From assembly GCF_902833645.1 (NCBI RefSeq), contig NZ_CADFGE010000003.1, positions 310,001-374,000 on the forward strand: 64,000 bases of DNA, in the 5' to 3' direction. Positions 1 to 8,058 of this stretch are shown here, one piece after another. How positions within the stretch are numbered: the stretch's first letter is position 1; each line of letters starts with the position of its first letter. The position numbers were made by a program, and so were the translations under genes. Origin of the DNA: Paraburkholderia fungorum (GTDB lineage Bacteria; Pseudomonadota; Gammaproteobacteria; Burkholderiales; Burkholderiaceae). The notes under the pieces are model-generated. The model was not told the origin of the DNA. It ran no database searches and worked only from the letters and a program-made list of their open reading frames with translations.

Positions 1-137
1 GTTCGCGCGGGGCTACCTGCATAAAGGCATAATCGGCGCGACCAGTTGAACGGGAAACATCGATCTGTCACCCTCGGCGGCTACGGCCGGGGCACCGGGT
101 CGCAGCCTGTTGATCGTTGAGAGTTTGCGGCTTGTAA

Positions 138-818
138 TCAGGTCGCGAAGCCCCACCCTTTCCGGTACTGCAAGCCGGATTCGGTGTTGTCCTTGAAGTA
201 CTTTGCATCCGTGCCCGGCGTCCAAACGTACCCGGTCTTCGCGCTATTTGGAACACCAATCCGTTTGCCATGGTCGGTCCACTTTTTCATCTTGTCGCCA
301 AAGGCGGTAAAGAACTCGGCCGGCTTGCAGACGATGTTGGCCCACGGATCGATGATCCACTGGTCGTCACCCGCGTAGTCCATCGTCTTGATCGAACCGA
401 ACGCGGGCGTGCCCTTCATCAGGATGCAGAACTGGTGGTCTCCGGGATCGTCGATGATGGCGATCCATATGTTTAATTTCTTGCTTTGAAAGGCGAAACA
501 GAGAAGCCATGTCATTTCGGCGCAATTGCCGCCTCGGAGTCCCTGCTTTTTAATAATTTCACCCATCTCAGCGGGAGTGGGCGGCCTCTGCAAGAGACTC
601 GTTAGCAGCTGCCTCTTGCCTTGAATCGTCTGGCGTATCTCACCGGCAAGCGGCTGATTGGTATTTCTCCTGTCCGCTTGCCCTTCCTTTAATGTCAAAC
701 CCTCGGCCGGTGGTTCATCGTATCGCTTGTTATCCGACTTCTTGCCCGAATGCTCAGGGCCGTCGAAAAAAGCCCGAACCCATTTGTTCATAACGGTGGC
801 GTTGCCCTTGGTGTACAT
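138..818 (-). CDS. Small protein with papain-like Cys/His/Asp arrangement, function unknown
   Basis: A 226-residue protein that I do not recognise by name. The start is well supported: GGGAGG lies 4 bases before the ATG. The first 60 residues are charged and low in complexity, with no signal peptide or membrane segment. The folded part carries GGNCAEM (Cys99), GDHQF (His128) and IIDPW (Asp157). A Cys in a Gly-Asn-Cys-x-Glu turn, a His before a hydrophobic strand and an Asp in a DPW turn is the layout of papain-like proteases, deamidases and transglutaminase-like effectors. The triad is inferred from motif order, not from an alignment. A secreted effector, a toxin or a housekeeping amidohydrolase are all possible. 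The bases from 1 to 137 hold no supportable gene. Confidence 0.75.
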   Translation of the reverse strand: MYTKGNATVMNKWVRAFFDGPEHSGKKSDNKRYDEPPAEGLTLKEGQADRRNTNQPLAGEIRQTIQGKRQLLTSLLQRPPTPAEMGEIIKKQGLRGGNCAEMTWLLCFAFQSKKLNIWIAIIDDPGDHQFCILMKGTPAFGSIKTMDYAGDDQWIIDPWANIVCKPAEFFTAFGDKMKKWTDHGKRIGVPNSAKTGYVWTPGTDAKYFKDNTESGLQYRKGWGFAT

Positions 819-984
819 GAAACCTCCCGTTTGTCATTCGTTCGCGGAGAGCCCCCGTCAGAGCCTGCTGGCGAGCCTGGCTTCGTCCTCCCGCCAGGTT
901 ACGAGGCAATCGTTTCCCAAGCGTTTCCTACGGTGTGCAGTAAGCGTGACACCAGCGGCGTCCTGATTGGAGATTGCGATTCTT

Positions 985-1150
985 CAGGTTGCGGAGCCGA
1001 ACTGAGCGCCAACGACCCACGGTGTGAGTTCGTTGATTCGGTTGATCGGGGTCGGCGATGCGTGTACGCACGAAGCGCGGATAAGCGTCAGGATCGACGC
1101 CGTTGAGTTTTGCGATGCCAATGAGGCGGGCGATTGCGGCGGCACGCCAG
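985..1150 (-). pseudogene. Remnant of an IS66-family transposase (TnpC) C-terminus, frameshifted
   Basis: The minus strand reads IAKLNGVDPDAYPRFVRTRIAD and, after a shift of one frame, PINRINELTPW. IS66 TnpC proteins typically end their catalytic domain with a run like AKLNG(V/L)DPxAYL..VL.RIADHPINRIDELLPW. The two halves match that run in order and spacing but in different frames, so this is a dead fragment. No inverted terminal repeat or other IS66 gene (tnpA, tnpB) was seen. The rest of the 411-base gap between the flanking genes (819-1229) shows nothing else supportable. Confidence 0.65.
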
Positions 1151-1229
1151 AGCAGACCGAGGCCTTTTATACGGGCGTCTTTCCGGCCGAGGCTGGCAGC
1201 TTCCAGACTGGAACTGCCAGGGGGTTAGT

Positions 1230-2909
1230 TCAGGCGACTACCTTCTGCTCCCCGGCCGCCTGTTCGCGCATGCGACGGGCTTCGTCGCGCAGGAACTGCT
1301 GGTAATCGTCCAGATCGCCGTCGAATGGCTCGACGCCACCCTTGGTGACGAGCCAGAACTCGTCGCATACCGCGCGCAGCAGCGACCGGTCGTGACTGAC
1401 CAGCATCACCGTGCCTTCGAATTCGTTGAGCGCCATGCCGAGCGCTTCGCGTGTGGCCAGGTCGAGGTGGTTGGTCGGTTCGTCGAGCAGCAGCAGGTTG
1501 GGACGCTGCCACACGATCATGCACAACACGAGACGCGCCTTTTCGCCGCCGCTCATCGTGCCGACCGCCTGATGGACCATGTCGCCACTGAAGTTGAAGG
1601 TGCCGAGGAAGGTTCGCAGCGATTGTTCGGTGCCGCTCTGGCCAGGCGCGCGCAGGTGCGCCGGCGTGTCCCTGGCAAGACGGATCATGTGTTCCAGCGG
1701 CGTGTCCAGAGGACGCAGCACATCGAGTTCCTGCTGTGCGAAGTAGCCGATGTTCAGGCCTTTGCCTTCGCTGATTTCGCCGGCAATCGGTGCCAGCTCA
1801 TGCGCCACCGTCTTCACCAGAGTGGACTTGCCCTGGCCGTTGGCGCCAAGAATGCCGATGCGCTGGCCGGCCAGCACGGATCGGTTGATGCCCCGCACGA
1901 TGACCGTCGGCGGCGTGCCCAGCGGCGCGTCGTCCGGCGCCGGATAGCCGAAACTCGCGTCCAGCATCGACAACAGCGGGTTCGGGACGTTGAGTGGCTC
2001 CTTGAACTCGAAGGTGAACTCTGCATCGGCCAGCACCGGTGCGATCTTCTCCATGCGTTCGAGCGCCTTGACCCGGCTCTGCGCCTGCTTCGCCTTCGAG
2101 GCCTTGGCCTTGAAACGGTCGATGAATTTCTGCAGGTGAGCGATCTTGTCCGCTTGCCTCGCCACCGCGGCCTGCTGCAACACCAGTTGCTCGGCGCGCA
2201 TTTCTTCGAACTTGCTGTAGTTGCCGCCGTAACGCACGAGTTTGGCGTTGTCGACGTGCACTGTCACCTGCGTCACCGCGTCGAGGAATTCGCGATCGTG
2301 GCTGATCACCACCATGGTTCCCTGATAGCGCTTGAGCCACGCTTCCAGCCAGACCAACGCGTCGAGGTCGAGGTGATTGGTCGGTTCGTCGAGCAACAGC
2401 AAGTCGGACGGACACATGAGCGCGCGCGCCAGTTGCAGTCGCATACGCCAGCCGCCGGAGAAACTGTTGACGGGCTGGTCGAGCTGCGCAGCGCTAAAGC
2501 CCAGGCCCTGGATCAGCGCCTGGGCACGTGCAGGAGCATCGTGTGCGCCGGCGTCGTGCAGAGCCATGTACGCGTGCGCCATGCGCATGCCGTCGTCGCT
2601 GGCCTCGGCAGCGGCCACTTCGGCCTGCGCGGCCAGCAGGACCGTGTCACCTTCGATTACGAAGTCGGTCGCGCTTTGCTCGGTCTCCGGCATTTCCTGC
2701 GCAACCTGGCCCATCCTCCATGCAGCGGGAATCGAGAACTCGCCGCTGTCTTCGTGCAGCGTGCCGTTGAGAAGGCCGAAGAAGGAGGACTTGCCGGCGC
2801 CATTGCGGCCGACCAGGCCGACCTTTTCGCCGGGGGTGAAGGTGACGGACGCGTTATCGAGTACGACATTGACGCCGCGGCGCAGGGTGACATTACGGAC
2901 GGAAATCAT
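1230..2909 (-). CDS. ABC-F family ATPase, YheS-like, apparently lacking its C-terminal extension
   Basis: A 559-residue soluble protein with two ABC ATPase domains and no membrane segment, as in the ribosome-associated ABC-F family. Domain 1 has GRNGAGKSS, signature FSGGWRMRLQLA and LLLLDEPTNHLD. The inter-domain linker carries FKAKASKAKQAQSR, which is very close to E. coli YheS. Domain 2 has GANGQGKST, MSGGEKARLVL and LLLLDEPTNHLD, and ends with VEPFDGDLDDYQQFL. E. coli YheS continues for roughly 80-100 residues of charged coiled coil, while this protein stops about 20 residues after the DYQQ motif. The IS66 remnant begins just downstream, so loss of the extension through insertion is a reasonable inference. 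A naturally short orthologue is the alternative. Confidence 0.9.
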   Translation of the reverse strand: MISVRNVTLRRGVNVVLDNASVTFTPGEKVGLVGRNGAGKSSFFGLLNGTLHEDSGEFSIPAAWRMGQVAQEMPETEQSATDFVIEGDTVLLAAQAEVAAAEASDDGMRMAHAYMALHDAGAHDAPARAQALIQGLGFSAAQLDQPVNSFSGGWRMRLQLARALMCPSDLLLLDEPTNHLDLDALVWLEAWLKRYQGTMVVISHDREFLDAVTQVTVHVDNAKLVRYGGNYSKFEEMRAEQLVLQQAAVARQADKIAHLQKFIDRFKAKASKAKQAQSRVKALERMEKIAPVLADAEFTFEFKEPLNVPNPLLSMLDASFGYPAPDDAPLGTPPTVIVRGINRSVLAGQRIGILGANGQGKSTLVKTVAHELAPIAGEISEGKGLNIGYFAQQELDVLRPLDTPLEHMIRLARDTPAHLRAPGQSGTEQSLRTFLGTFNFSGDMVHQAVGTMSGGEKARLVLCMIVWQRPNLLLLDEPTNHLDLATREALGMALNEFEGTVMLVSHDRSLLRAVCDEFWLVTKGGVEPFDGDLDDYQQFLRDEARRMREQAAGEQKVVA

Positions 2910-3223
2910 AGAGGGCTACTTCGGAGAGGATAGGCATGATAGCCGACCGGACGTGCGGGTTGACTCTTTTCTGGCCGCATGGGTGAAAAACCGCTTGCGC
3001 CTGGGAGGCGCCGGCGTGCCGAGCACAAGCGAAAGCTTATGCAAATCCATGCGACTGCGCGCCGACGCCGTTGCCTATAGCGTGATTCACTACGGCACGT
3101 CGCCTCCTTTCGAGGGAGTGTTCTACAGATTTGCTACGCCATCTTCGCCTCGGATGCAGCCTGCGCGACTACCATTCACGTTTCCATGCCGCACGCGGCG
3201 CATTCCTATCTTCAGGTTTTCGC
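2910..3223. other. Intergenic region between divergent genes, nothing distinct seen
   Basis: This 314-base stretch separates the divergent ABC-F and thioesterase genes. Both promoters must lie here or close by. I see no convincing -35/-10 pair, hairpin or repeat, and no open frame with a usable ribosome-binding site. Confidence 0.4.
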
Positions 3224-3748
3224 ATGAGTCTATTAATTCGTTTGCTGCTTGTGGTACTCACCAGTCGTCACCGGAGTCGGCTGCACGTGCTCGATACGTG
3301 TGTCACGCCTTTTCGTGTCTGGCTAAACGACCTCGATGTGTTGCTGCATATGAACAACGGCCGTTACTTCACGATTCTGGACCTCGCTCGCGTAGATCTG
3401 ATGATGCGTAGTGGCCTATGGCGGCAATTGAAGACACGTGGCTGGTATCCGGTCGTCACGCTGGAAACGATGCGTTTTCACCGGTCGCTTGAGCTTGGCA
3501 ACCGTTATAACGTCCAGACTCGCGTGATCGGTTGGGATGAAAAGCATATCTTCATCGAACAAGGGTTCGTGCGCGATGATGTGCAAGTCGCATTGGCCGT
3601 GGTGCGAGCACGCTTCCTGAAGCGAAGCGGCGGCACCGTAACGACGGCGGAGTTGCTGCAGTTGGCGGAGATTACGCAGCAGTCGCCGGAGTTGCCTGGA
3701 TGGGTTGCGGGATGGAGTGCGGCTGAAGGAGGTATGGCGTCGACGTAG
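3224..3748 (+). CDS. Acyl-CoA thioesterase-like protein (hotdog fold, 4HBT_2/THEM6 type)
   Basis: A protein of 174 residues from the ATG chosen here. An upstream in-frame ATG exists, but its extra residues look non-coding. The sequence has the layout of small hotdog proteins: a hydrophobic N-terminal helix, then VWLNDLDVLLHMNNGRYF, which matches the D-x-x-x-H-M-N-N-x-(R/K)-Y block of 4-hydroxybenzoyl-CoA-thioesterase-like proteins. The strands TLETMRFHRSLELGNRY and WDEKHIFIEQGFV follow. The family hydrolyses acyl-CoA thioesters, but the substrate here is unknown. It is a single gene, convergent with the BON gene downstream, with 54 bases between them. Confidence 0.85.
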   Translation: MSLLIRLLLVVLTSRHRSRLHVLDTCVTPFRVWLNDLDVLLHMNNGRYFTILDLARVDLMMRSGLWRQLKTRGWYPVVTLETMRFHRSLELGNRYNVQTRVIGWDEKHIFIEQGFVRDDVQVALAVVRARFLKRSGGTVTTAELLQLAEITQQSPELPGWVAGWSAAEGGMAST

Positions 3749-3802
3749 TCTTCGCTTTCGGCCTCGCCCGCCCCGCACCACCCCGCCTCTGACCACGGCA
3801 GA

Positions 3803-4189
3803 TTACATGCCTCCAAATGGCTTCTTCACCGTCAGCTTGTTGGTCACTGACGTCACGCCGGGAACGCCCCGCGCGATCGCCTCGACTTTGCCGATCTGGG
3901 CAGCTTCCGTGACCGTGCCATTCAGTGTCACCGCGCCGTCTTTCGCGATGACACTGATGTCTCCGGCGCCGATTTCCTTGTACTTCCCGATGGCAGCATA
4001 AACCTTCCGGCGCAGCGCACGATCCGCTTTCCTGCCCATGGGCGCCGCTGCTCCCGACCCCGGCGCCGCGGATGCACCTTGCGCACTGGACGAGCTACTG
4101 GCTGCCTCACCGGCCTGGCACCGCGTGGCCATGGACATTGAAACAAACAATGTGACGACAGCCAGCCCAAGTATCTTGATTGTTTTCAT
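3803..4189 (-). CDS. Periplasmic BON-domain protein (OsmY-like)
   Basis: A 128-residue protein with an N-terminal signal peptide of about 26 residues ending near RCQAGEA, then a low-complexity Ser/Ala/Gly/Pro linker. One BON domain fills roughly residues 58-125. It shows LRRKVYAAIGKYKEIGAGDISVIA, DGAVTLNGTV and PGVTSVTNKLTV, the usual alpha-beta layout with the conserved glycine in GTV. BON domains are thought to bind membranes or outer-membrane components and often respond to osmotic or envelope stress. GGAG precedes the ATG. It is the last gene of the run starting with the porin, 30 bases downstream of the porin stop, so co-transcription is likely. Confidence 0.9.
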   Translation of the reverse strand: MKTIKILGLAVVTLFVSMSMATRCQAGEAASSSSSAQGASAAPGSGAAAPMGRKADRALRRKVYAAIGKYKEIGAGDISVIAKDGAVTLNGTVTEAAQIGKVEAIARGVPGVTSVTNKLTVKKPFGGM

Positions 4190-4219
4190 GGATTGCTCCG
4201 CTTGATGAGGGTGACGAAA

Positions 4220-5365
4220 TCAGAAGTTATGGCGCAGGCCGATCATGGCCGCAGTGGTGGAGACACCCGGCGCAACCGGTGCCCCATAGATGATCGTCTG
4301 GTTCATCGTCCCCTTGTTGTCGACGTAGCCGACTTGCGCATATACCTTGGTCCGTTGCGACAGGTTGTATTCGGCACCCACCGATACTTCGCTCGAATGA
4401 TTCGCTGAGTGGTTCCGGTCCTTCAGGTAGTAGTAGCCCGAGGTGATCTTGAAGTGCGGATTGAACTGGTAGCCGAGGCCACCCGACACCATTTCGAAGT
4501 CAGCGGTGCTGCTCTTCGCCGGATTCTTGCCGATGCCGTACGAGGCGGATACGGAAAACCCACTGATCGTATACATCGCGCCGAAATAGTAGAAGCGGTT
4601 ATTGCTCTGGCCTGTCGCCGGCGTAGCCGGAGCCGCCGGATAGGTCAGCGGATACGGATTGGTGTCATGTCCGTTGTAGTACACAGCGGACAGGTTCAGA
4701 CCGTAATTCGAGTACTTGAGCACGGCCGACTCGCGCGTGCCGCCCTGGAACTGTCCCGCGACGCCACCCGGCGCGTACTCCAGCGCAAGCGAAGCACCAT
4801 AGAATTTCGGCGAACTGTACACCAGCGCGTTGCTGTCATAGAGCGCGCCGATTGGCGCATTCGTGCTGGTGCCGGCCCAGCCCGCTGCCTGGTTGATGCC
4901 GAGCCACGCAGTCAGGATGCTGCCGAAATACTGCGCGCCGCGCACATCGGTTTCCGCCATCGCGTAGATCATCGGGATGATCTGCCGGCCGGCGTCGAAC
5001 GTGCCAAACGGTCCGGTCGCGCCGACCGTCGCATACTGGTTGAAAAGCGCGGTCGTGCCCGGCGTGTCGGAAAGCCCGAATTTGCCGGTCGTGGTGTTGA
5101 ACGAGCCTTGCAATTTGAACGTAATCCTGTAGCCACCGCCAATGTCTTCGATTCCCTTCAAGCCCCAGTAGCTGGAATAGATACCGCCGTCCTTCAGTTG
5201 GTAGACATGCCCCTGGTTACGCGCGGTCGGCTGGAACGTCGCCGCCGACGTGCTTTGATACAGGAGTCCGTTGTCCACCACGCCGTAGAGCGTAACGGAT
5301 GACTGGGCATGAGCTGACGCCGAAAAAACTATCAGCACTACCAAGCAGCTTGATTTCAATTTCAT
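4220..5365 (-). CDS. Outer-membrane general porin (Omp32/OpcP family)
   Basis: A 381-residue protein with a cleavable signal peptide (MKLKSSCLVVLIVFSASAHA) and a mature start QSSVTLYGVVDNGLLYQST, typical of the trimeric 16-stranded porins of beta-proteobacteria. It ends in the C-terminal phenylalanine motif IGLRHNF recognised by the Bam complex. Strong ribosome-binding site GGAGGAGACGAA before the ATG. It stands immediately downstream of the acyl-CoA ligase in a minus-strand operon of catabolic genes, so it may let the unknown substrate of that operon cross the outer membrane. That role is inferred from position only. Confidence 0.95.
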   Translation of the reverse strand: MKLKSSCLVVLIVFSASAHAQSSVTLYGVVDNGLLYQSTSAATFQPTARNQGHVYQLKDGGIYSSYWGLKGIEDIGGGYRITFKLQGSFNTTTGKFGLSDTPGTTALFNQYATVGATGPFGTFDAGRQIIPMIYAMAETDVRGAQYFGSILTAWLGINQAAGWAGTSTNAPIGALYDSNALVYSSPKFYGASLALEYAPGGVAGQFQGGTRESAVLKYSNYGLNLSAVYYNGHDTNPYPLTYPAAPATPATGQSNNRFYYFGAMYTISGFSVSASYGIGKNPAKSSTADFEMVSGGLGYQFNPHFKITSGYYYLKDRNHSANHSSEVSVGAEYNLSQRTKVYAQVGYVDNKGTMNQTIIYGAPVAPGVSTTAAMIGLRHNF

Positions 5366-5458
5366 TTCGTCTCCTCCAGGTTTTATGCTCGCCGGGCGGT
5401 GCCCGGCGGCTTATGGCTTGCTGCTCTGATGAAACTGTGTTGCTGCGATTCCGGTGTC

Positions 5459-7087
5459 TTAGGCCGACAGGTAATGATCGCCGAACTGGTCCCGTAACTG
5501 GTTCTTCAGAATCTTGCCCGTTGCACCGAGCGGAACCGACTCGACGAACACCACAGCGTCCGGTTTCCACCACCTGGCAACCCGGTTGTCAAAGAAGCTA
5601 AGCAGTTCCTCGGCGACGAGCGCGCTACCTGGCTTCTTCACAATCAGCAGCAGCGGCCGCTCGTCCCACTTCGGATGCCGCGCGGCGATGCATACCGCTG
5701 TCGCGACTTCCGGGTGCAGGTACGCGACATTTTCGATGTCGGTCGAGCTGATCCATTCGCCGCCGGATTTGATGACATCCTTGCTGCGATCGGTAATCTG
5801 CATGAAACCGTCGGGATCGATCCTCGCGACGTCGCCGGTCGGGAACCAGCCGTCGCGCAGCGGCGGCGTGTCGTCACCGCCGAAATATTCCCGCGTGACC
5901 CAATGACCGCGCACGAGAAGATCGCCCGTTGCGGCGCCGTCCCACGGCAATGCGTTGCCGTCCAGATCGACGATCTTCATGTCGATGCCGAACACCGGGC
6001 GCCCCTGCTTCGCCTGAAGCGCGTAGCGCTCTTCCACGGGCAGAGACACCTGATGCGCCTTGAAACTGCAGACGGTGCCAACCGGGCTCAATTCCGTCAT
6101 GCCCCACGCGTGCACGACGTCGACGCGATGACGCTCCTGGAACACTGCCGTCATTGCCGTCGGGCAGGGAGCGCCGCCGATAATCGTGCGCTGCATCGAC
6201 GAAAACGAACCCGCAATTGCGTCGACATGCGCAAGCAGTCCTTGCCAGACAGTCGGCACGCCGGCCGACAGCGTGACCTGTTCGTCCTCGATCAGTTCAT
6301 GAAGCGACTTGCCATCCAGCGCCGGCCCCGGAAACACCAGCTTCGCCCCCACCATGCAGGCGATGTACGGCAATCCCCATGCGTTCACATGGAACATCGG
6401 CACGACCGGGAAGATCACATCGCGCGCCGAACAGTTCAGCGAATCCGGCAACGCCGCCGCGTAGGTGTGCAGCAGGGTCGAGCGGTGGCTGTATAACACG
6501 CCCTTAGGATTGCCGGTCGTCCCGGACGTGTAGCACAGCGATGACGCGCTATTTTCGTCCAGCAATGGCCAGTCGAAAGCATCGCTGTGTCCGTCGACGA
6601 GATCCTCGTAGCACAACAGCGTCGTGGCCAGATCAAGGTCTCGAGGCATGTGCGCGCGATCTGTCATGGCGACGAAGATTTTCGGGCTTTTGACGCGCGG
6701 CGCGACGCTCTCGATCAGCGGCAGAAACGTCAGGTCAAAGAACACGACGCGATCTTGCGCATGCTCGATGATGTACGCGAGCTGATCGACATGCAGACGC
6801 GGGTTGAGCGTATGCAATACGGACCCGGCCCCGGACACGGCGAAGTACAGCTCCATATGCCGGTAGCCATTCCACGCCAGCGTGCCTACCCGCTCGCCCG
6901 GCTGGATACCGAGGCTTGCGAGCGCGTTGGCCATGCGGCGCGCGCGTTGCGCAAGATCCCGGTACCGATACCGGTGGATGTCACCCTCGACCCGTCGCGA
7001 CACAATTTCCTGGCCGCCGTGATGGCGTTCAGCATGCGTGAGCAGCGAAGCGATCAGCAGCGGTTGCTGCATCATCAAACCTTGCAT
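5459..7087 (-). CDS. Acyl-CoA synthetase (AMP-forming), medium/long-chain type
   Basis: A 542-residue member of the ANL superfamily. It carries the P-loop-like A3 motif YTSGTTGNPKGV, the A5 motif HAWGMTELSP, the adenylate-binding motif WFPTGDVARIDPDGF and the C-terminal catalytic lysine motif PLGATGKILK. It activates a carboxylic acid to its CoA thioester through an acyl-AMP. Closest in style to medium-chain ligases such as AlkK, but the acid is unknown. I chose the ATG at 7087 because AGGGG lies about 8 bases before it; an in-frame ATG further upstream at 7126 adds a poorly conserved N-terminus. It lies between the Rieske gene and the porin gene in the same operon. Confidence 0.92.
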   Translation of the reverse strand: MQGLMMQQPLLIASLLTHAERHHGGQEIVSRRVEGDIHRYRYRDLAQRARRMANALASLGIQPGERVGTLAWNGYRHMELYFAVSGAGSVLHTLNPRLHVDQLAYIIEHAQDRVVFFDLTFLPLIESVAPRVKSPKIFVAMTDRAHMPRDLDLATTLLCYEDLVDGHSDAFDWPLLDENSASSLCYTSGTTGNPKGVLYSHRSTLLHTYAAALPDSLNCSARDVIFPVVPMFHVNAWGLPYIACMVGAKLVFPGPALDGKSLHELIEDEQVTLSAGVPTVWQGLLAHVDAIAGSFSSMQRTIIGGAPCPTAMTAVFQERHRVDVVHAWGMTELSPVGTVCSFKAHQVSLPVEERYALQAKQGRPVFGIDMKIVDLDGNALPWDGAATGDLLVRGHWVTREYFGGDDTPPLRDGWFPTGDVARIDPDGFMQITDRSKDVIKSGGEWISSTDIENVAYLHPEVATAVCIAARHPKWDERPLLLIVKKPGSALVAEELLSFFDNRVARWWKPDAVVFVESVPLGATGKILKNQLRDQFGDHYLSA

Positions 7088-7129
7088 CCTTGTTCCCCTG
7101 AATGGCGGTGTGTTCCCGCGCGGCATGGA

Positions 7130-7492
7130 TCACGATGCCGCATTGCAAGCCGGTGCGGGCGCGGCCCCGGCGACCGGGTTCTCGAGACTCACGAACAGCT
7201 TTCCGTCAACGGCACGGACTGGGAATGTCGTCAGGCTCAAGCCACTGGCGCCCGGCATGCAACCGGTGCGAAGGTCGAAGCGCAGACCATGCGCCGGACA
7301 GCTCAGCACGCACCCGTCGAGATGACCGTTTGCGACCGAGGCGCCCTGGTGGGGACACGAGTCGTCAATCGCGTGGATCGCGCCGTCGATATTAAAAAGG
7401 ACAATGCCGCGGCCATTGATGAAGGCCCGTTTTCGCTGGCCTGGTCCGATTTCATCGACCGTGCCAACCGGTATCTGATCAGACGAGTTCAT
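7130..7492 (-). CDS. Small Rieske [2Fe-2S] ferredoxin-like protein
   Basis: A 120-residue protein made of one Rieske domain. The cluster ligands are visible as CPHQG (Cys-x-His) and CPAHGLRF (Cys-x-x-His), with the usual spacing and the following D-L-RTG turn. Proteins of this size serve as ferredoxin components of ring-hydroxylating oxygenases or as NirD-like subunits. No oxygenase alpha subunit is in the window, so its electron acceptor is unclear; the TauD-type dioxygenase two genes upstream does not normally need it. Its start overlaps the end of the hydrolase gene by 14 bases, which suggests translational coupling. GAGG lies before the start. Confidence 0.9.
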   Translation of the reverse strand: MNSSDQIPVGTVDEIGPGQRKRAFINGRGIVLFNIDGAIHAIDDSCPHQGASVANGHLDGCVLSCPAHGLRFDLRTGCMPGASGLSLTTFPVRAVDGKLFVSLENPVAGAAPAPACNAAS

Positions 7493-8039
7493 GGATCAGC
7501 GCCTCCGCCATCGGCCATTCACCAAACCCCGCGGCCGGATTCAGGTGACCGACTTCGCCAAGGTCGACGAGCCGGCTGCCCCAGTCGTTCGCCATCGCCG
7601 CCGCGCGCTCGAACTGCGCGAGCGGATCGTTGCGGCTCGCACCGACGATGCTCGGAAACGGCAGCGGTTCGCGTGGAATCGGCAGCCAACCGTTCTGAGC
7701 GAGCGCATCGAAGGCCGGATAGCCTGCCGGCAGCGGCGTCTCGAGGTCGGCCGGAGCGGCGAGCAATGCACCGTGAATCTTGCGGCTATGCTGTTGGGCC
7801 CAATGCACCGTGATCATCACGCCGGCGCTATGCGCAACCAGAATCACGGGACCATCGATTTTCGCGAGTGCGGCATCGAGCGCCGCGACGCGTGCCGCGC
7901 AACTGAGTTTGTCGTGCTCGAGCGGCGGCACCGAGACCGCTTTGGGCAACTTTTGCTCCAGCAGCGTTTGCCAATGCTCCGCGACGTGGTCGCGTAAGCC
8001 CGGCACCAGCAGGATGGTCGGTGTTGTGTCGAGAGTCAT
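7479..8039 (-). CDS. Alpha/beta hydrolase of the RBBP9/YdeN family
   Basis: A 186-residue serine hydrolase. The nucleophile elbow is VAHSAGV, the acid is probably the Asp of ASRNDPLA and the base the His of VGHLNPAAG; this order and short length are typical of the RBBP9/YdeN (DUF1749-like) family. The N-terminus ILLVPGLRDHVAEHWQT also fits that family. The reaction is unknown. In this operon a hydrolytic step on an ester or thioester intermediate is plausible. I placed the start at the ATG preceded by GGAGG at 7 bases rather than at the longer in-frame option. Confidence 0.88.
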   Translation of the reverse strand: MTLDTTPTILLVPGLRDHVAEHWQTLLEQKLPKAVSVPPLEHDKLSCAARVAALDAALAKIDGPVILVAHSAGVMITVHWAQQHSRKIHGALLAAPADLETPLPAGYPAFDALAQNGWLPIPREPLPFPSIVGASRNDPLAQFERAAAMANDWGSRLVDLGEVGHLNPAAGFGEWPMAEALIHELV

Positions 8040-8058
8040 GAAGCGGCCTCCTGGCCCA

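Noticed and set aside
1134..2933. A 599-residue open frame on the plus strand
   Set aside because: It is exactly antisense to the two ABC-F ATPase domains, has an Arg/His/Val-rich composition typical of a GC-rich shadow and no motif.
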